DNA of 64,000 nucleotides from Ruminiclostridium sp. (GCA_017942025.1 JAGAVH010000077.1:18889-82888), one strand, 5' to 3'. Numbered from the stretch's first letter, positions 18,147 through 27,016 are shown. A program made the numbers and translations. The notes: generated from the sequence alone by a model not told the origin.

Positions 18147-18941
18147 TTGGAATTTAAAATGAAAGATAAGTATAATATTGACGATCTTCTTGAAGTTACC
18201 CGTATTCTGCGAAGTGAAAACGGCTGTGTATGGGACAGAGAACAGGATCACAAATCCATCAGAATGAATGTTCTTGAAGAAGCGTATGAGGTCATGGAAG
18301 CTATCGACAGCGATGATCCTGCAATGCTTAAAGAAGAGCTTGGGGATATACTGTTTCAGGCGGTTTTTCATTGTCAGATAGAGGATGAAAGAGGCCGATT
18401 CCGTTTTGATGATATTTGTGACGATGTAGCTAAGAAAATGATATATCGTCATCCACATGTTTTTGGCGATGTTTCAGTTGAAAATTCAGATGAAGTGCTG
18501 AAAAACTGGGATAAACTCAAAAAGGCTTCTAAAGGTCAGGAGACTATTTCAGATACATTTGATAGTGTTCCGAAGATTCTTCCTGCTCTTATGAGAGGAC
18601 AGAAAATAGGTAAAAGAGCGTCTAACGCAGGTGTTGATTTTGCTGATTCCAGACAGATAATCGGTTTGATGAGAAAACAGCTTGATAACCTTGAATTGGC
18701 TATATCTGACAAAAATGATGATGAAATTGATGAGGGATTTGGGGAAATTCTACTTTCTTGTTGTAATTTGTCCAGATTTATAAAAAAAGATAGTGAAAAA
18801 GCCTTGACAATTGCGACAAATAAGTTTATAATTCGATTTAGGGGTTTAGAGCAATATCTGAAAGATAATGGAAAAACTCTTGAAGATCTCACGGATGAAG
18901 AAAAACTCAGATTTCTTTCCGGAGAAGATGATATCAGTTAA
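18147..18941 (+). CDS. mazG: MazG nucleoside triphosphate pyrophosphohydrolase (YabN equivalent)
   Basis: The 264-residue protein has two MazG-like helical halves. The first has the metal motif EEAYEVMEAI and KEELGDILFQAVFH; the second has a weaker repeat (ELAISDKNDDEIDEGFGEILL). The size equals that of E. coli MazG, and the Bacillus YabN methylase half is absent. It hydrolyses noncanonical NTPs to NMP and PPi. The start is a TTG at 18147, chosen because AGGAAGTGA lies 7 bases before it; the next ATG at 18159 would be too far away. The 3' half carries a promoter for hup. Confidence 0.9.
   Translation: MEFKMKDKYNIDDLLEVTRILRSENGCVWDREQDHKSIRMNVLEEAYEVMEAIDSDDPAMLKEELGDILFQAVFHCQIEDERGRFRFDDICDDVAKKMIYRHPHVFGDVSVENSDEVLKNWDKLKKASKGQETISDTFDSVPKILPALMRGQKIGKRASNAGVDFADSRQIIGLMRKQLDNLELAISDKNDDEIDEGFGEILLSCCNLSRFIKKDSEKALTIATNKFIIRFRGLEQYLKDNGKTLEDLTDEEKLRFLSGEDDIS
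18804..18832 (+). promoter_or_regulatory. Perfect-consensus promoter for hup, inside mazG
   Basis: TTGACA (18804-18809), a 17-base spacer and TATAAT (18827-18832) match the sigma-A consensus exactly. The leader to hup would be about 160 bases and would include the end of mazG. Confidence 0.72.
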
Positions 18942-18999
18942 TTATGCTTTAAAAAAGCATTTATAAAAAATATAATAAAAATTTTTGGAGGATTAAAAA

Positions 19000-19278
19000 A
19001 TGACAAAGGCACAGTTAGTAACAATGATCAAGGACAAGGCAGGTCTTGCATCCAAGAAGGAAGCTGAAGCAGCTCTCAACGCTGTAATCGACAGCATCAC
19101 AGAAACACTCGCTAAGGGTGAAAAGATTCAGCTCGTTGGCTTTGGTACATTCGAAGTACGTGAACGTGCAGCTCGTAAGGGTATCAACCCCCAGACAAAG
19201 AAGGAAATCAAGATTGCAGCTACAAAGGTTCCCGCTTTCAAGGCTGGTTCTGCTTTAAAGGATGCAGTTGCTAAGTAA
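19000..19278 (+). CDS. hup: HU family DNA-binding protein
   Basis: The 92-residue protein is a canonical [25 protein letters not shown] at the start, [20 protein letters not shown] in the beta arm with the conserved NP that kinks DNA, and [14 protein letters not shown] at the end. It packs the chromosome as a dimer. TTGGAGG precedes the ATG. Codon use is plainly biased (AAG, CTC, GCT, ATC) compared with its neighbours, as expected for a very abundant protein. A terminator follows at once, so most hup transcripts should be short. Confidence 0.96.
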   Translation: MTKAQLVTMIKDKAGLASKKEAEAALNAVIDSITETLAKGEKIQLVGFGTFEVRERAARKGINPQTKKEIKIAATKVPAFKAGSALKDAVAK

Positions 19279-19295
19279 TTTATCTTGAATTTTTT

Positions 19296-19317
19296 GGAGG
19301 TAGATTTTTCTACCTCC
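19296..19317 (+). terminator. Terminator after hup
   Basis: A perfect 9-bp stem (GGAGGTAGA at 19296-19304 with TCTACCTCC at 19309-19317), a TTTT loop and a T run after it. Confidence 0.88.
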
Positions 19318-19337
19318 TTTTGTTTTTAGGAGGAAAT

Positions 19338-19577
19338 ATGCGATTAGATAAGTATCTCAAGGTATCACGTCTTATAAAGCGCAGAACTGTAGCTAACGAA
19401 GCCTGTGATGCAGAAAAAGTTACTGTAAATGGCAAGGTTGCCAGAGCATCATATGATGTAAAAATAGGTGATATAATAGAAATCAATATGGGAAAAAGCC
19501 CACTTAAAGTAAAAGTTCTTAAAGTTGTTGAGGTTGTAGGAAAAGAAGGCGCATCAGATTTGTACGAAGTGGTGTAA
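19338..19577 (+). CDS. rqcP: S4-domain RNA-binding protein RqcP (YabO)
   Basis: The 79-residue protein is one S4 fold (MRLDKYLKVSRLIKRRTVANEAC, VTVNGKVARASYDVKIGDII). RqcP works with RqcH on stalled large ribosomal subunits to add alanine tails in Firmicutes. The ATG at 19338 has AGGAGG at 19328-19333. It follows hup and precedes yabP, as yabO does in Bacillus apart from the inserted hup. Confidence 0.9.
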   Translation: MRLDKYLKVSRLIKRRTVANEACDAEKVTVNGKVARASYDVKIGDIIEINMGKSPLKVKVLKVVEVVGKEGASDLYEVV

Positions 19578-19647
19578 AATAGTTATATTCTGTCCGTTTT
19601 CTGAATAAAGATGTTATGTACAAACTCTTTATACAGAAGGAGAGCAA

Positions 19648-19908
19648 ATGGAACAGAATAAATTAACACTTATCGGCAGAAAAAAACTTACAGTAGAAAA
19701 TGTATATGAGCTTATAAGCTACGATGACGAGCTTATTGAACTTTATACACCGCTTGGCAATTTACGGATAAAGGGTGAAAATCTTTCGATTGACGAAGCA
19801 TTTTCGGTTGATGGTGCAGTCAGAATAAACGGATTTATAAGATCTGTTATCTACAGCGATAACAAAGAAAAGCTTGTTGATAACATTATTTCCCGTTTGT
19901 TCAGATAG
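19648..19908 (+). CDS. yabP: Sporulation protein YabP
   Basis: The 86-residue protein has the YabP/YqfC pattern: LTLIGRKKLTVENVYELISYDD, then IELYTPLGNLRIKGENLSI. In Bacillus YabP is made under sigma E and works with YabQ on the spore cortex. GAAGGAGAG lies before the ATG. The 70 bases upstream may contain a sporulation promoter, but I could not identify a clear sigma-E match. Confidence 0.9.
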   Translation: MEQNKLTLIGRKKLTVENVYELISYDDELIELYTPLGNLRIKGENLSIDEAFSVDGAVRINGFIRSVIYSDNKEKLVDNIISRLFR

Positions 19909-19916
19909 GAGCCGCT

Positions 19917-20459
19917 GTGAACGTTAATACACCTATCGCAGAGCAGATGCTGTACTTTTACCTGTGTGGTATTTTTATTGGCTTGCTTTATGAAATCCTG
20001 AGAATTCTAAGACAGCTTATAAAACACAAAAATTTTCTTATCGGAACAGAGGATGTTCTGTTTTTCTCCTTTTGTGGATTTTTGCTATTCGGTTTGTCTA
20101 TGAATATAGGAAACGGACAGTTCAGACTTGTCTATCTTATAAGTGCTGCAGCAGGAGCATTTTCGTATTACTTTACCGTTGGAAAATTGATAAATCTTAT
20201 TTGTAAGGTTATATTCAAATGGATTTATGCGGTGCTAGGTTTTGTCTTCTCGCCGTTTAAAAAGTTGATTGTCATATTTGTACTAAAAATAAAAAGCTTA
20301 TTTGTACGATTATACAAAAAAATCCGATTAGTAGTTAAAAATACATTTTTCCACTTGAAAAACAATACCGGAATGATGTATAATAAAATACGTATTAAAA
20401 GGAATAGGAGTGTGAAAAATGACATCAACGTTAAAATTAAAGCAAAAATCAAAAAATAA
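19917..20459 (+). CDS. yabQ: Sporulation protein YabQ
   Basis: The 180-residue protein has about four membrane helices in its first 115 residues (EQMLYFYLCGIFIGLLYEIL is typical) and a long Lys/Arg-rich C-terminal tail. YabQ is needed for cortex formation in Bacillus. The start is a GTG at 19917 with TAGGAG before it. The end overlaps divIC by 41 bases in a different frame. Confidence 0.87.
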   Translation: MNVNTPIAEQMLYFYLCGIFIGLLYEILRILRQLIKHKNFLIGTEDVLFFSFCGFLLFGLSMNIGNGQFRLVYLISAAAGAFSYYFTVGKLINLICKVIFKWIYAVLGFVFSPFKKLIVIFVLKIKSLFVRLYKKIRLVVKNTFFHLKNNTGMMYNKIRIKRNRSVKNDINVKIKAKIKK

Positions 20460-20730
20460 TAAAATGGTGTTCATTCTTGCTCCTATACTTATAGCTGTAT
20501 TTCTGATTGTTTCTTTTGGAATTATCACTACTCAGATAGAAATTCATCAGAAAAATGCTGAGCTTGAGAGAATTAACAACGAAATAACCCGCATAGAAAA
20601 CGAAAACAAACTGCTCAGCCGCTATTCCAAGGCGGAATTCAGAGTAGAGTATATCGAATCCATTGCTCGCGATGAGCTTGGATATGCACTTCCTGAAGAG
20701 CGTGTTTATTATATTATACCTAAGGATTAA
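20419..20730 (+). CDS. divIC: Septum formation initiator DivIC/FtsB
   Basis: The 103-residue protein has a short basic cytosolic start, one membrane helix (FILAPILIAVFLIVSFGIITT) and a coiled coil (AELERINNEITRIENENKLL), then ARDELGYALPEERVYYIIPKD, which is the family C-terminus. DivIC and FtsL hold the divisome together and activate septal wall synthesis. It closes the operon and is followed by a terminator. Confidence 0.92.
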   Translation: MTSTLKLKQKSKNNKMVFILAPILIAVFLIVSFGIITTQIEIHQKNAELERINNEITRIENENKLLSRYSKAEFRVEYIESIARDELGYALPEERVYYIIPKD

Positions 20731-20734
20731 AATT

Positions 20735-20760
20735 ATCCCCGTGAATTTGTTCACGGGGAT
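20735..20760 (+). terminator. Terminator of the yab-divIC operon
   Basis: A perfect 11-bp stem (ATCCCCGTGAA with TTCACGGGGAT) is followed by TTTTA. Confidence 0.88.
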
Positions 20761-20816
20761 TTTTATTGGCAGTAAAGAATATTGCGTAATTATGTACGGG
20801 AAATCGGATTTTGTAT

Positions 20817-21656
20817 TTATAGCATAATATCCGCAAGCTGAAAACCGAGTATTCCGAGAATACAGATAATTCCGCCTGCTATATTAAGCACTTTTGTGCT
20901 TTCCTTTCTTATAATACCGATAAAGAAAAGCGTTACCATTATCATAGGCTGAATAAAGGCATAATTTGTCATACTGGTTGCAATAACCATATTTTCAAGC
21001 ACAAGGCCGATAGCGTTAGGGATTTTTGTAAGTGCTACAAATATTGAGCCTTTAAACTTTGTTTTAAAGAGAGTCACTGGCTTTGCAAACGGGATAAGCA
21101 TAAGGGCAAGTAGTATAAGACCAAATAATAACGCAAGATATGAAGATATATATTCTTTAGATGCTGTTATTATCATTCCATATCCGTATTTCGCAAGAAG
21201 ATAGAAGAGTAGTGGTACAACAATCCGTTTGTAATTTATATGCTGGTTTTCAGATTTTGCTATCATAAATAATCCGATGGCGGTAATTATTATTGCAAGT
21301 ATCTTAAATGCATTGAATGAGCTTGTCCCTATAAAAATATCAGTAGCATATGAGATGAACAAAGTGAGCCCTAACCATGCTTTGAGTTCAAAAGCTGACA
21401 TTTCTTTCAGTATCAATGTTGCCAGCTTGAATTCAAGCAGCTTTGATACGGCGAGAAGAACAACCGCAAGAACAGACTGCCAGCACACAATAAAATAAGT
21501 GTCCGAGAAGGGAAGCATAAACAGCAGCAAAACAGAGGTGGGAGCAGCCATAAGAAATGTAAACTCATTACCTTCCATTTTAAGCTTTGCAACAGCGTAT
21601 TTATCACTCAGACTGCATATGGTGTAGCAAACTACTACAAGAAGCATCAATGTCAT
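20817..21656 (-). CDS. EamA/DMT-type membrane transporter
   Basis: The 279-residue protein consists of about ten hydrophobic helices in two similar halves, the usual drug/metabolite transporter layout (opening VVCYTICSLSDKYAVAKLKM, closing ILNIAGGIICILGILGFQLA pattern). The substrate cannot be predicted. It follows the small minus-strand gene at 21838 by 17 bases, so the two should be one transcript. Confidence 0.78.
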   Translation of the reverse strand: MTLMLLVVVCYTICSLSDKYAVAKLKMEGNEFTFLMAAPTSVLLLFMLPFSDTYFIVCWQSVLAVVLLAVSKLLEFKLATLILKEMSAFELKAWLGLTLFISYATDIFIGTSSFNAFKILAIIITAIGLFMIAKSENQHINYKRIVVPLLFYLLAKYGYGMIITASKEYISSYLALLFGLILLALMLIPFAKPVTLFKTKFKGSIFVALTKIPNAIGLVLENMVIATSMTNYAFIQPMIMVTLFFIGIIRKESTKVLNIAGGIICILGILGFQLADIML

Positions 21657-21673
21657 ATGTTTTACAAATCCTT

Positions 21674-21838
21674 TCAGATTATAGAATATTCGAGATTTTC
21701 ATAGTGCAGTCTGGTTCCTATGTCTGTGCCTAAGGGGAGTAAAGCAAGGGCAATAAACAGCTCCTCTGATGTGTCATCGTCTGCTATGTAGGCATATTCG
21801 CCTTCGATTCTGGTTACAATATAGTTTCTGGGTTCCAT
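21674..21838 (-). CDS. Small DUF3006-like protein
   Basis: The 54-residue product (MEPRNYIVTRIEGEYAYIAD at its start, then ALALLPLGTDIGTRLHY) resembles DUF3006 proteins, which are small beta-barrels of unknown function, often beside ComEC-like hydrolases. Here the nearest ComEC-like gene is 6 kb away. The start at 21838 has AAGGAAGG upstream. The longer frame would begin at 21898, inside the promoter. Confidence 0.55.
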   Translation of the reverse strand: MEPRNYIVTRIEGEYAYIADDDTSEELFIALALLPLGTDIGTRLHYENLEYSII

Positions 21839-21869
21839 ATGATTTATTTCCTTCCTTTTTCTCTTATTT

Positions 21870-21898
21870 ATTTTATCACATTTGAGAGTAAAAGACAA
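21870..21898 (-). promoter_or_regulatory. Promoter of the small gene and DMT transporter
   Basis: Minus-strand TTGTCT (21893-21898) and TAAAAT (21870-21875) have a 17-base spacer and a TGA before the -10. Confidence 0.55.
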
Positions 21899-21906
21899 TA
21901 AAATGC

Positions 21907-21935
21907 TTGAATAATCTCAAGAATTGTGATATACT
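21907..21935 (+). promoter_or_regulatory. Promoter of the MATE gene
   Basis: TTGAAT (21907-21912) and TATACT (21930-21935) have a 17-base spacer and a TGA extended -10. Confidence 0.62.
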
Positions 21936-21973
21936 TTTATGCTGAACAAAGTAAAGGAAAAAAGAATAAAAGA

Positions 21974-23296
21974 ATGAGAGATTTAACAAAAGGCAATATA
22001 ATAAAGGTTATGTTCTTCTTTTCGCTTCCGATTTTACTCGGAAATGTGTTTCAGCAAGCATATAACCTTGCGGATATCATTATAGTGGGAAAGAAGCTTG
22101 GCGATATGTCGCTTTCTGCAGTAGGGTCTACAGCATCGGTGGTATCGCTTCTTTTTAATATTATAAACGGACTTTGTACCGGCTTTGCAATACCTGTTTC
22201 GCGACATTACGGCAGTGGTGATCAGGATAAAATGAGGAAGAATATTGCAGGAATGATAACATTTTCAGGTGTTACTACTGCAATACTTATCGTTATATGT
22301 ACAATATTTTTAAATCCGCTGTTAACAGCTATAAATACACCAAAGGAGATATTTGACGAAGCGGGCAGATATCTGTCCATTGTGGTGTTTGGTCTGGTTG
22401 TAACAACTATATATAATCTCGAAGCAAATATGCTCAGAGCTGTAGGAAATAGTGTTGTACCGCTTATTATTTTGATTATTTCAGCATTACTTAATGTTGG
22501 CCTTGATTTACTGTTTCTTTATGTCTTTGAAATGGGCGTAGAGGGTGCGGCGCTGGCTACGGTAATAGCACAGTTTGTGTCTGCCTCGATATGTTTCGTT
22601 TATCTTATAAAGAAATGTCCTTTTTTGAGGCCTGTGCTATCAGATTTCAGATTTCAGGGCGGTATTATCAAGCCATTACTTGGAGCAGGTCTTGGAATGG
22701 CTCTTATGTATTCTATAGTAGATATTGGCTCTATCGTTTTGCAGAACGGTGTAAACGGCTTTGGCCCGGAAATTATAACTGCCCATACAGCAGCGAGAAA
22801 GCTGTTTGGTTTTTCGATAATGCCATTCTCGGCTATCAGCGCAACACTTGTTACATTTGTGAGTCAGAATTACGGTGCTTGTAAGTTCGACAGAATAAAG
22901 ACGGGCATAAAGTACGGAATTATGATAGAGTGGATATGGTCAACAGCCGCTGTCATAGTTGTATATCTTTTAAGCGATAAGCTGCCTCTTCTGATAGTAT
23001 CAGGAGAAAACAGCTTTATCACAGGCACAGTAGCTGAATATTTAAGGATAAACGTGCCGTTTTATTATGCACTTGCAGTGTTATTGTCACTAAGATGCAG
23101 TTTACAGGGACTTGGCAACAGTGTTTTCCCGATAGTTGCAAGCATCATAGAAATGCTATGGAAAATAATAACTGTAGTATTTGTAATTCCGAGCTACGGG
23201 TATTTTGGCGTATGCATATCTGAACCTATAATATGGGTAACGAGCGGAATACTTGTTACAATAATTACAATAAAAATGCTGAAAAAGGTTTGCTAA
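21974..23296 (+). CDS. MATE family efflux transporter
   Basis: The 440-residue, 12-helix protein has the MATE pattern: MRDLTKGNIIKVMFFFSLP then GNVFQQAYNLADIIIVGKKLG in the first half, repeated as HTAARKLFGFSIMPFSAISA in the second. It would export cationic drugs or metabolites using an ion gradient. The start at 21974 is preferred, since a longer frame would begin inside the promoter's -10. Its ribosome site is weak. Confidence 0.9.
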   Translation: MRDLTKGNIIKVMFFFSLPILLGNVFQQAYNLADIIIVGKKLGDMSLSAVGSTASVVSLLFNIINGLCTGFAIPVSRHYGSGDQDKMRKNIAGMITFSGVTTAILIVICTIFLNPLLTAINTPKEIFDEAGRYLSIVVFGLVVTTIYNLEANMLRAVGNSVVPLIILIISALLNVGLDLLFLYVFEMGVEGAALATVIAQFVSASICFVYLIKKCPFLRPVLSDFRFQGGIIKPLLGAGLGMALMYSIVDIGSIVLQNGVNGFGPEIITAHTAARKLFGFSIMPFSAISATLVTFVSQNYGACKFDRIKTGIKYGIMIEWIWSTAAVIVVYLLSDKLPLLIVSGENSFITGTVAEYLRINVPFYYALAVLLSLRCSLQGLGNSVFPIVASIIEMLWKIITVVFVIPSYGYFGVCISEPIIWVTSGILVTIITIKMLKKVC

Positions 23297-23300
23297 ATAC

Positions 23301-23329
23301 TTGCATTTTTTAAAATATAGTAGTATAAT
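23301..23329 (+). promoter_or_regulatory. Promoter of ppa
   Basis: TTGCAT (23301-23306) and TATAAT (23324-23329), 17-base spacer, directly after the MATE gene. Confidence 0.66.
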
Positions 23330-23390
23330 AATGATGTTGATAGGATTTATCTGACTATTAGCACAAAACAAAAAAGGAAAAGGTTTATAT

Positions 23391-23945
23391 ATGAACATCT
23401 GGCACGATATAGACAGCGAAAGAATAACCGCCAACGATTTTTTATCAGTTATAGAAATATCCAAGGGAAGTAAGGCAAAATACGAACTCGATAAGAGAAG
23501 CGGTGTGCTTATTCTCGACAGAATACTTTATACATCAACTCATTATCCGGCAAACTACGGCTTTATACCTAAAACACTTGCAGACGACGGCGACCCGCTT
23601 GATGTTCTTGTTCTTTGTAATGAAACACTTGTTCCGATGGTGCTGGTGCAGTGCTATCCTATCGGTGTTATCAATATGATAGATAACGGTAAGATGGACC
23701 AGAAGATTATTGCCATCCCCTTTGAAGACCCTAACTACAATTCTTACAGAAGCATTGAAGGTCTTCCTAGTCATATTTTTGATGAAATGCTTCATTTCTT
23801 CAAGGTTTATAAGCAGCTTGAGGGTAAAGAAACCGCAGTTAACGAAGTTATGGGACACAAAGCAGCGGTAGAGATTATAAAAGAATGTATAAACAATTAC
23901 AAGGAAGTTTACGGAGAAAGAGAAAATGCTGATTCTGGCAAGTAA
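23391..23945 (+). CDS. ppa: Inorganic pyrophosphatase, family I
   Basis: The 184-residue protein has the family I signature DDGDPLDVLV (about residues 64-73) with the metal-binding aspartates, plus YPANYGFIPKT and KVYKQLEGKE. It hydrolyses PPi to drive biosynthesis. AAAAGGAAAAGG lies before the ATG. The maf gene begins 20 bases before this gene stops, so the two are coupled. PPi released by Maf and by MazG would feed this enzyme. Confidence 0.93.
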   Translation: MNIWHDIDSERITANDFLSVIEISKGSKAKYELDKRSGVLILDRILYTSTHYPANYGFIPKTLADDGDPLDVLVLCNETLVPMVLVQCYPIGVINMIDNGKMDQKIIAIPFEDPNYNSYRSIEGLPSHIFDEMLHFFKVYKQLEGKETAVNEVMGHKAAVEIIKECINNYKEVYGERENADSGK

Positions 23946-24483
23946 ATCACCAAGAAGAATCGAGCTTTTAAAACTCGCAGATTTCTGTTTTGAAGTTATA
24001 CCTGCAGTATCAGAAGAAAAAACTGATCCTGCTATGTCACCTTGTGATATTGTTGTAAGTCTTGCTTGTCAGAAGGCAAGCGAGATTGCCGAAAAACATA
24101 AGGAAGATGTTATAATCGGAGCAGACACCATTGTGGTATGCAATGAAGAAATTATGGGTAAGCCTAAAGATAGAAATGACGCTTTCAAAATGTTAAGAAA
24201 ATTATCGGGACGTACCCACAGTGTATATACAGGCGTATGCATACAAAACGGCAGTAAACAACATACCTTTTATGAGGAAACAAAGGTTGAGTTTTATCCG
24301 CTATCTGATGAAGAGATAAATATGTATATCGATTCGGAAGAACCTATGGATAAGGCTGGTGCCTATGGCATTCAGGGAAAAGGGTCGCTTCTTGTCAGAA
24401 AGATAGATGGCGATTATTTAAATGTGGTCGGTTTGCCTTTATCACGACTAATTCGTGAATATAAGGCTTTTAATGCAGTATAA
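23926..24483 (+). CDS. maf: Maf-like nucleoside triphosphate pyrophosphatase
   Basis: The 185-residue protein begins LILASKSPRRIELLKLADF and contains VIIGADTIVVCNEEIMGKP and YTGVCI, all Maf landmarks. Maf proteins hydrolyse noncanonical or modified NTPs, such as m5UTP or dTTP analogues, and restrain septation in Bacillus. It overlaps ppa by 20 bases. Confidence 0.92.
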   Translation: MLILASKSPRRIELLKLADFCFEVIPAVSEEKTDPAMSPCDIVVSLACQKASEIAEKHKEDVIIGADTIVVCNEEIMGKPKDRNDAFKMLRKLSGRTHSVYTGVCIQNGSKQHTFYEETKVEFYPLSDEEINMYIDSEEPMDKAGAYGIQGKGSLLVRKIDGDYLNVVGLPLSRLIREYKAFNAV

Positions 24484-24508
24484 AATAACTAAAAAAGGAG
24501 CAAAACTT

Positions 24509-24772
24509 ATGAAGTATCTCAACAATCCATTCACACGCGATATTACAGAATACGATGGGGAAGTATTCGAAGAAGTGAGAGCAGTTGACGGAAAGATATA
24601 CCTTTCCAACGGCGCAATAATCAAGCAGACAAACGAAGGAAAATATTTTGATATTTCCACAAGTGAAAAGTACGGCACAGTATTTGAGGCGGCTGGTCCT
24701 GATGAGATTGGTGCGATTATCGGTTATGCGATAGTCACCGGACCTTCATCGAACGATCTTTTCGCGTTCTAA
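24509..24772 (+). CDS. Conserved-looking hypothetical protein
   Basis: I do not recognise this 87-residue product. It is soluble, acidic and beta-rich in appearance (EVFEEVRAVDGKIYLSNGAI, then DISTSEKYGTVFEA and AIIGYAIVTG), with no cysteines. AAAAAAGGAG lies at the right distance before the ATG at 24509, and a terminator follows. It is the last gene of the ppa-maf transcript. The good ribosome site and codon pattern make it real. Confidence 0.7.
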   Translation: MKYLNNPFTRDITEYDGEVFEEVRAVDGKIYLSNGAIIKQTNEGKYFDISTSEKYGTVFEAAGPDEIGAIIGYAIVTGPSSNDLFAF

Positions 24773-24784
24773 AAAAATAAAGTT

Positions 24785-24808
24785 CAGGAGGATTTTGCAA
24801 TCCTCCTG
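24785..24808. terminator. Terminator of ppa-maf, facing feoB
   Basis: A 10-bp stem (CAGGAGGATT with AATCCTCCTG), a TTGC loop and ATTTTTT after it on the plus strand. Confidence 0.87.
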
Positions 24809-24823
24809 ATTTTTTGTAAGTGG

Positions 24824-26884
24824 TTAATATAAAGCAAGATTTGCTATAAGATTATTAAAAATGCATATTGTAATACCGATAATTGTAGGAAGGAGAATAG
24901 AAACTATTGTCCACTTTAAGCTTTTTGTTTCCTTGTATATTGTAATACATGTTGTGGAACACGGAAAATGAAATAGTGTAAATATAAGCATATTTATCGC
25001 TGTAGTAATAGTCCATCCGTTATCGGTTAAAAGAGCTTTAAGGGCTGCAAGATCGGATATATCTGTAAGATTTCCGCTTGCCGTATAAGACATGATGATT
25101 ATTGGTACTACAATTTCATTTGCGGGTATTCCGAGGATAAAAGCGAAAAGTATTACTCCGTCAAGTCCTAACAATTTACCAAAAGGGTCGAGAAAATTGG
25201 TGCACATATAAAGAATGGTGTTATCTCCGATATATATGTTGGCAAGTAACCAAATTACAAGCCCTGCAGGAGCTGAAATTACAACCGCTCTGCCAAGTAT
25301 CACCAGAGTCTTATCCAAAAAGGAACGGATGAGAGTTTTGCCAATCTGTACTTTTCTGTAAGAGGGTAGTTCCAGCGTAAAAGCAGAACGTTCTCCTCTA
25401 AGGAGAGTCTTTGATAAAATATATGAGCTGAAAAAAGTCATGGCAAGCGATAACACCAGGATTACAGCAAGTGATAATGCTGACAGAATGCTGTTATACG
25501 GGAAAGAAACGGAACAGAGCACAAACATTGAAATAATACTTATAAGAGTAGGAAATTTTCCGTTGCAGGGTACAAGAGATGCAGTTATTACAGCAATAAG
25601 TCTTTCTCTGGCACTGTCGATAATTCTGGCTCCGGTAACTCCACAGGCATTGCATCCCAGACTCATGCAAAGGCTAAGAGCTTGTTTTCCACAGGCACCG
25701 CATTTTTTGAAATATCTGTCAAGGTTGAATGCGATTCTGGGTAATAGCCCGAAATCTTCAAGTATCGTAAAAAGTGGAAAAAATATTGCCATAGGAGGTA
25801 GCATTACAGATATTACCCAGGAAAGTGTTCTGAAAACACCCTCGCAAAGAAGCTGTACGAAAATGTCGTGAATCCCGATTTCTATTAAAAAGTTATATAT
25901 TACCTTTTCGCACAAGCTGAAAAAATCAGATAAAAGAGCAGAAGGGTAATTCGCTCCGCTTATTGTAAGCCATAATATAAGAATAAAAAGGCATAGCATT
26001 AACGGTATGGCGGTGTATTTACCTGTAATTATACGGTCTATTTTTCTATCACGTTCATATAATGTGTTTTTGTGAACAGATAAAACTTCGGAATATATGC
26101 TTTCTGCGGTCAGGATAAGGCAGGAAGCGAGATTATCAGATATGTTTGTATAATTCTTTTTTAATTTATTTATAGAAATTCTTATTATTTCTGTTTTTAT
26201 TTTATCTGCATCACAGAACTTTGTAATACTTCTTTCTGTCAGTGTATCGCTTGCAAGAAGCCTTATGGCTGCATAGCGAGGTGGAACACCGTTTTGTAAA
26301 TAGGGGATAATTATTTTTTCGGTGTCTTTTATAAGATTTTCTAAATCCTTGGCGTATTGCGGTTTATAGCTTTCTTTTTGTTTTGAGAAGTTCTCGATTT
26401 CGTCGTAAAGTGGGGTCAGACTTTTTTTATTTTTGGCACAAACTTCGACTACAGGTACTTTGAGAAGTTCAGAAAGCTTTCCGGAGTTTATATGGATGCC
26501 TCTCTTTTTTGCTTCATCAATAAGATTAAGACATATTATTACATCTGATGTGATTTCTAATATCTGCAGTACAAGATTCAGATTTCTTTCAAGACAAGTG
26601 GCGTCACAGACTATTATGGTGATATCGGGATTTGAAAAACACAGATAATCTCTTGCTATGGTTTCCTCGGGCGAATGTGAAAGCAGCGAATATGTACCAG
26701 GTAAATCTATTATTCTATAGCTATTGTTGTTTAACCTTGTAACACCTTCGGCATTTTCTACGGTTTTTCCTGCCCAGTTTCCTGTATGTTGTTTAAGTCC
26801 GGTTAAAGCATTGAATATTGTGCTTTTTCCTACGTTTGGATTTCCTGCAAGTGCTATTCTTATTTCTTTGTTTTCGGTTGACAT
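24824..26884 (-). CDS. feoB: Ferrous iron transporter FeoB
   Basis: The 686-residue protein has an N-terminal GTPase domain (G1 GNPNVGKS at residues 14-21, G3 DLPGTYSL, G4 NLID) and a membrane part with two Gate (nucleoside-recognition) repeats (residues 300-680). It moves Fe2+ across the cell membrane. No feoA or feoC gene adjoins it, unlike many feo operons; they may be elsewhere or absent. A possible promoter with an 18-base spacer lies upstream. Confidence 0.94.
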   Translation of the reverse strand: MSTENKEIRIALAGNPNVGKSTIFNALTGLKQHTGNWAGKTVENAEGVTRLNNNSYRIIDLPGTYSLLSHSPEETIARDYLCFSNPDITIIVCDATCLERNLNLVLQILEITSDVIICLNLIDEAKKRGIHINSGKLSELLKVPVVEVCAKNKKSLTPLYDEIENFSKQKESYKPQYAKDLENLIKDTEKIIIPYLQNGVPPRYAAIRLLASDTLTERSITKFCDADKIKTEIIRISINKLKKNYTNISDNLASCLILTAESIYSEVLSVHKNTLYERDRKIDRIITGKYTAIPLMLCLFILILWLTISGANYPSALLSDFFSLCEKVIYNFLIEIGIHDIFVQLLCEGVFRTLSWVISVMLPPMAIFFPLFTILEDFGLLPRIAFNLDRYFKKCGACGKQALSLCMSLGCNACGVTGARIIDSARERLIAVITASLVPCNGKFPTLISIISMFVLCSVSFPYNSILSALSLAVILVLSLAMTFFSSYILSKTLLRGERSAFTLELPSYRKVQIGKTLIRSFLDKTLVILGRAVVISAPAGLVIWLLANIYIGDNTILYMCTNFLDPFGKLLGLDGVILFAFILGIPANEIVVPIIIMSYTASGNLTDISDLAALKALLTDNGWTITTAINMLIFTLFHFPCSTTCITIYKETKSLKWTIVSILLPTIIGITICIFNNLIANLALY

Positions 26885-26917
26885 ATGATTACCGCCCTAC
26901 ATAATAAAAATTATTAT

Positions 26918-26947
26918 ATTATATGAATAAGACAGCTTATATGTTAA
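26918..26947 (-). promoter_or_regulatory. Possible promoter of feoB
   Basis: Minus-strand TTAACA (26942-26947) and TATAAT (26918-26923) have an 18-base spacer. No Fur-type inverted repeat was identified by eye. Confidence 0.45.
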
Positions 26948-26949
26948 TC

Positions 26950-26978
26950 TTGAAATTTCCAGTATAATGTGGTAAAAT
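26950..26978 (+). promoter_or_regulatory. Promoter of the phosphatase/glycan transcript
   Basis: TTGAAA (26950-26955) and TAAAAT (26973-26978) have a 17-base spacer and a TGG before the -10. A start codon at 26969 would fall inside it. Confidence 0.6.
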
Positions 26979-27016
26979 ATATTTATATATGTTATAGTAG
27001 AAAAGAGAATTTTACA

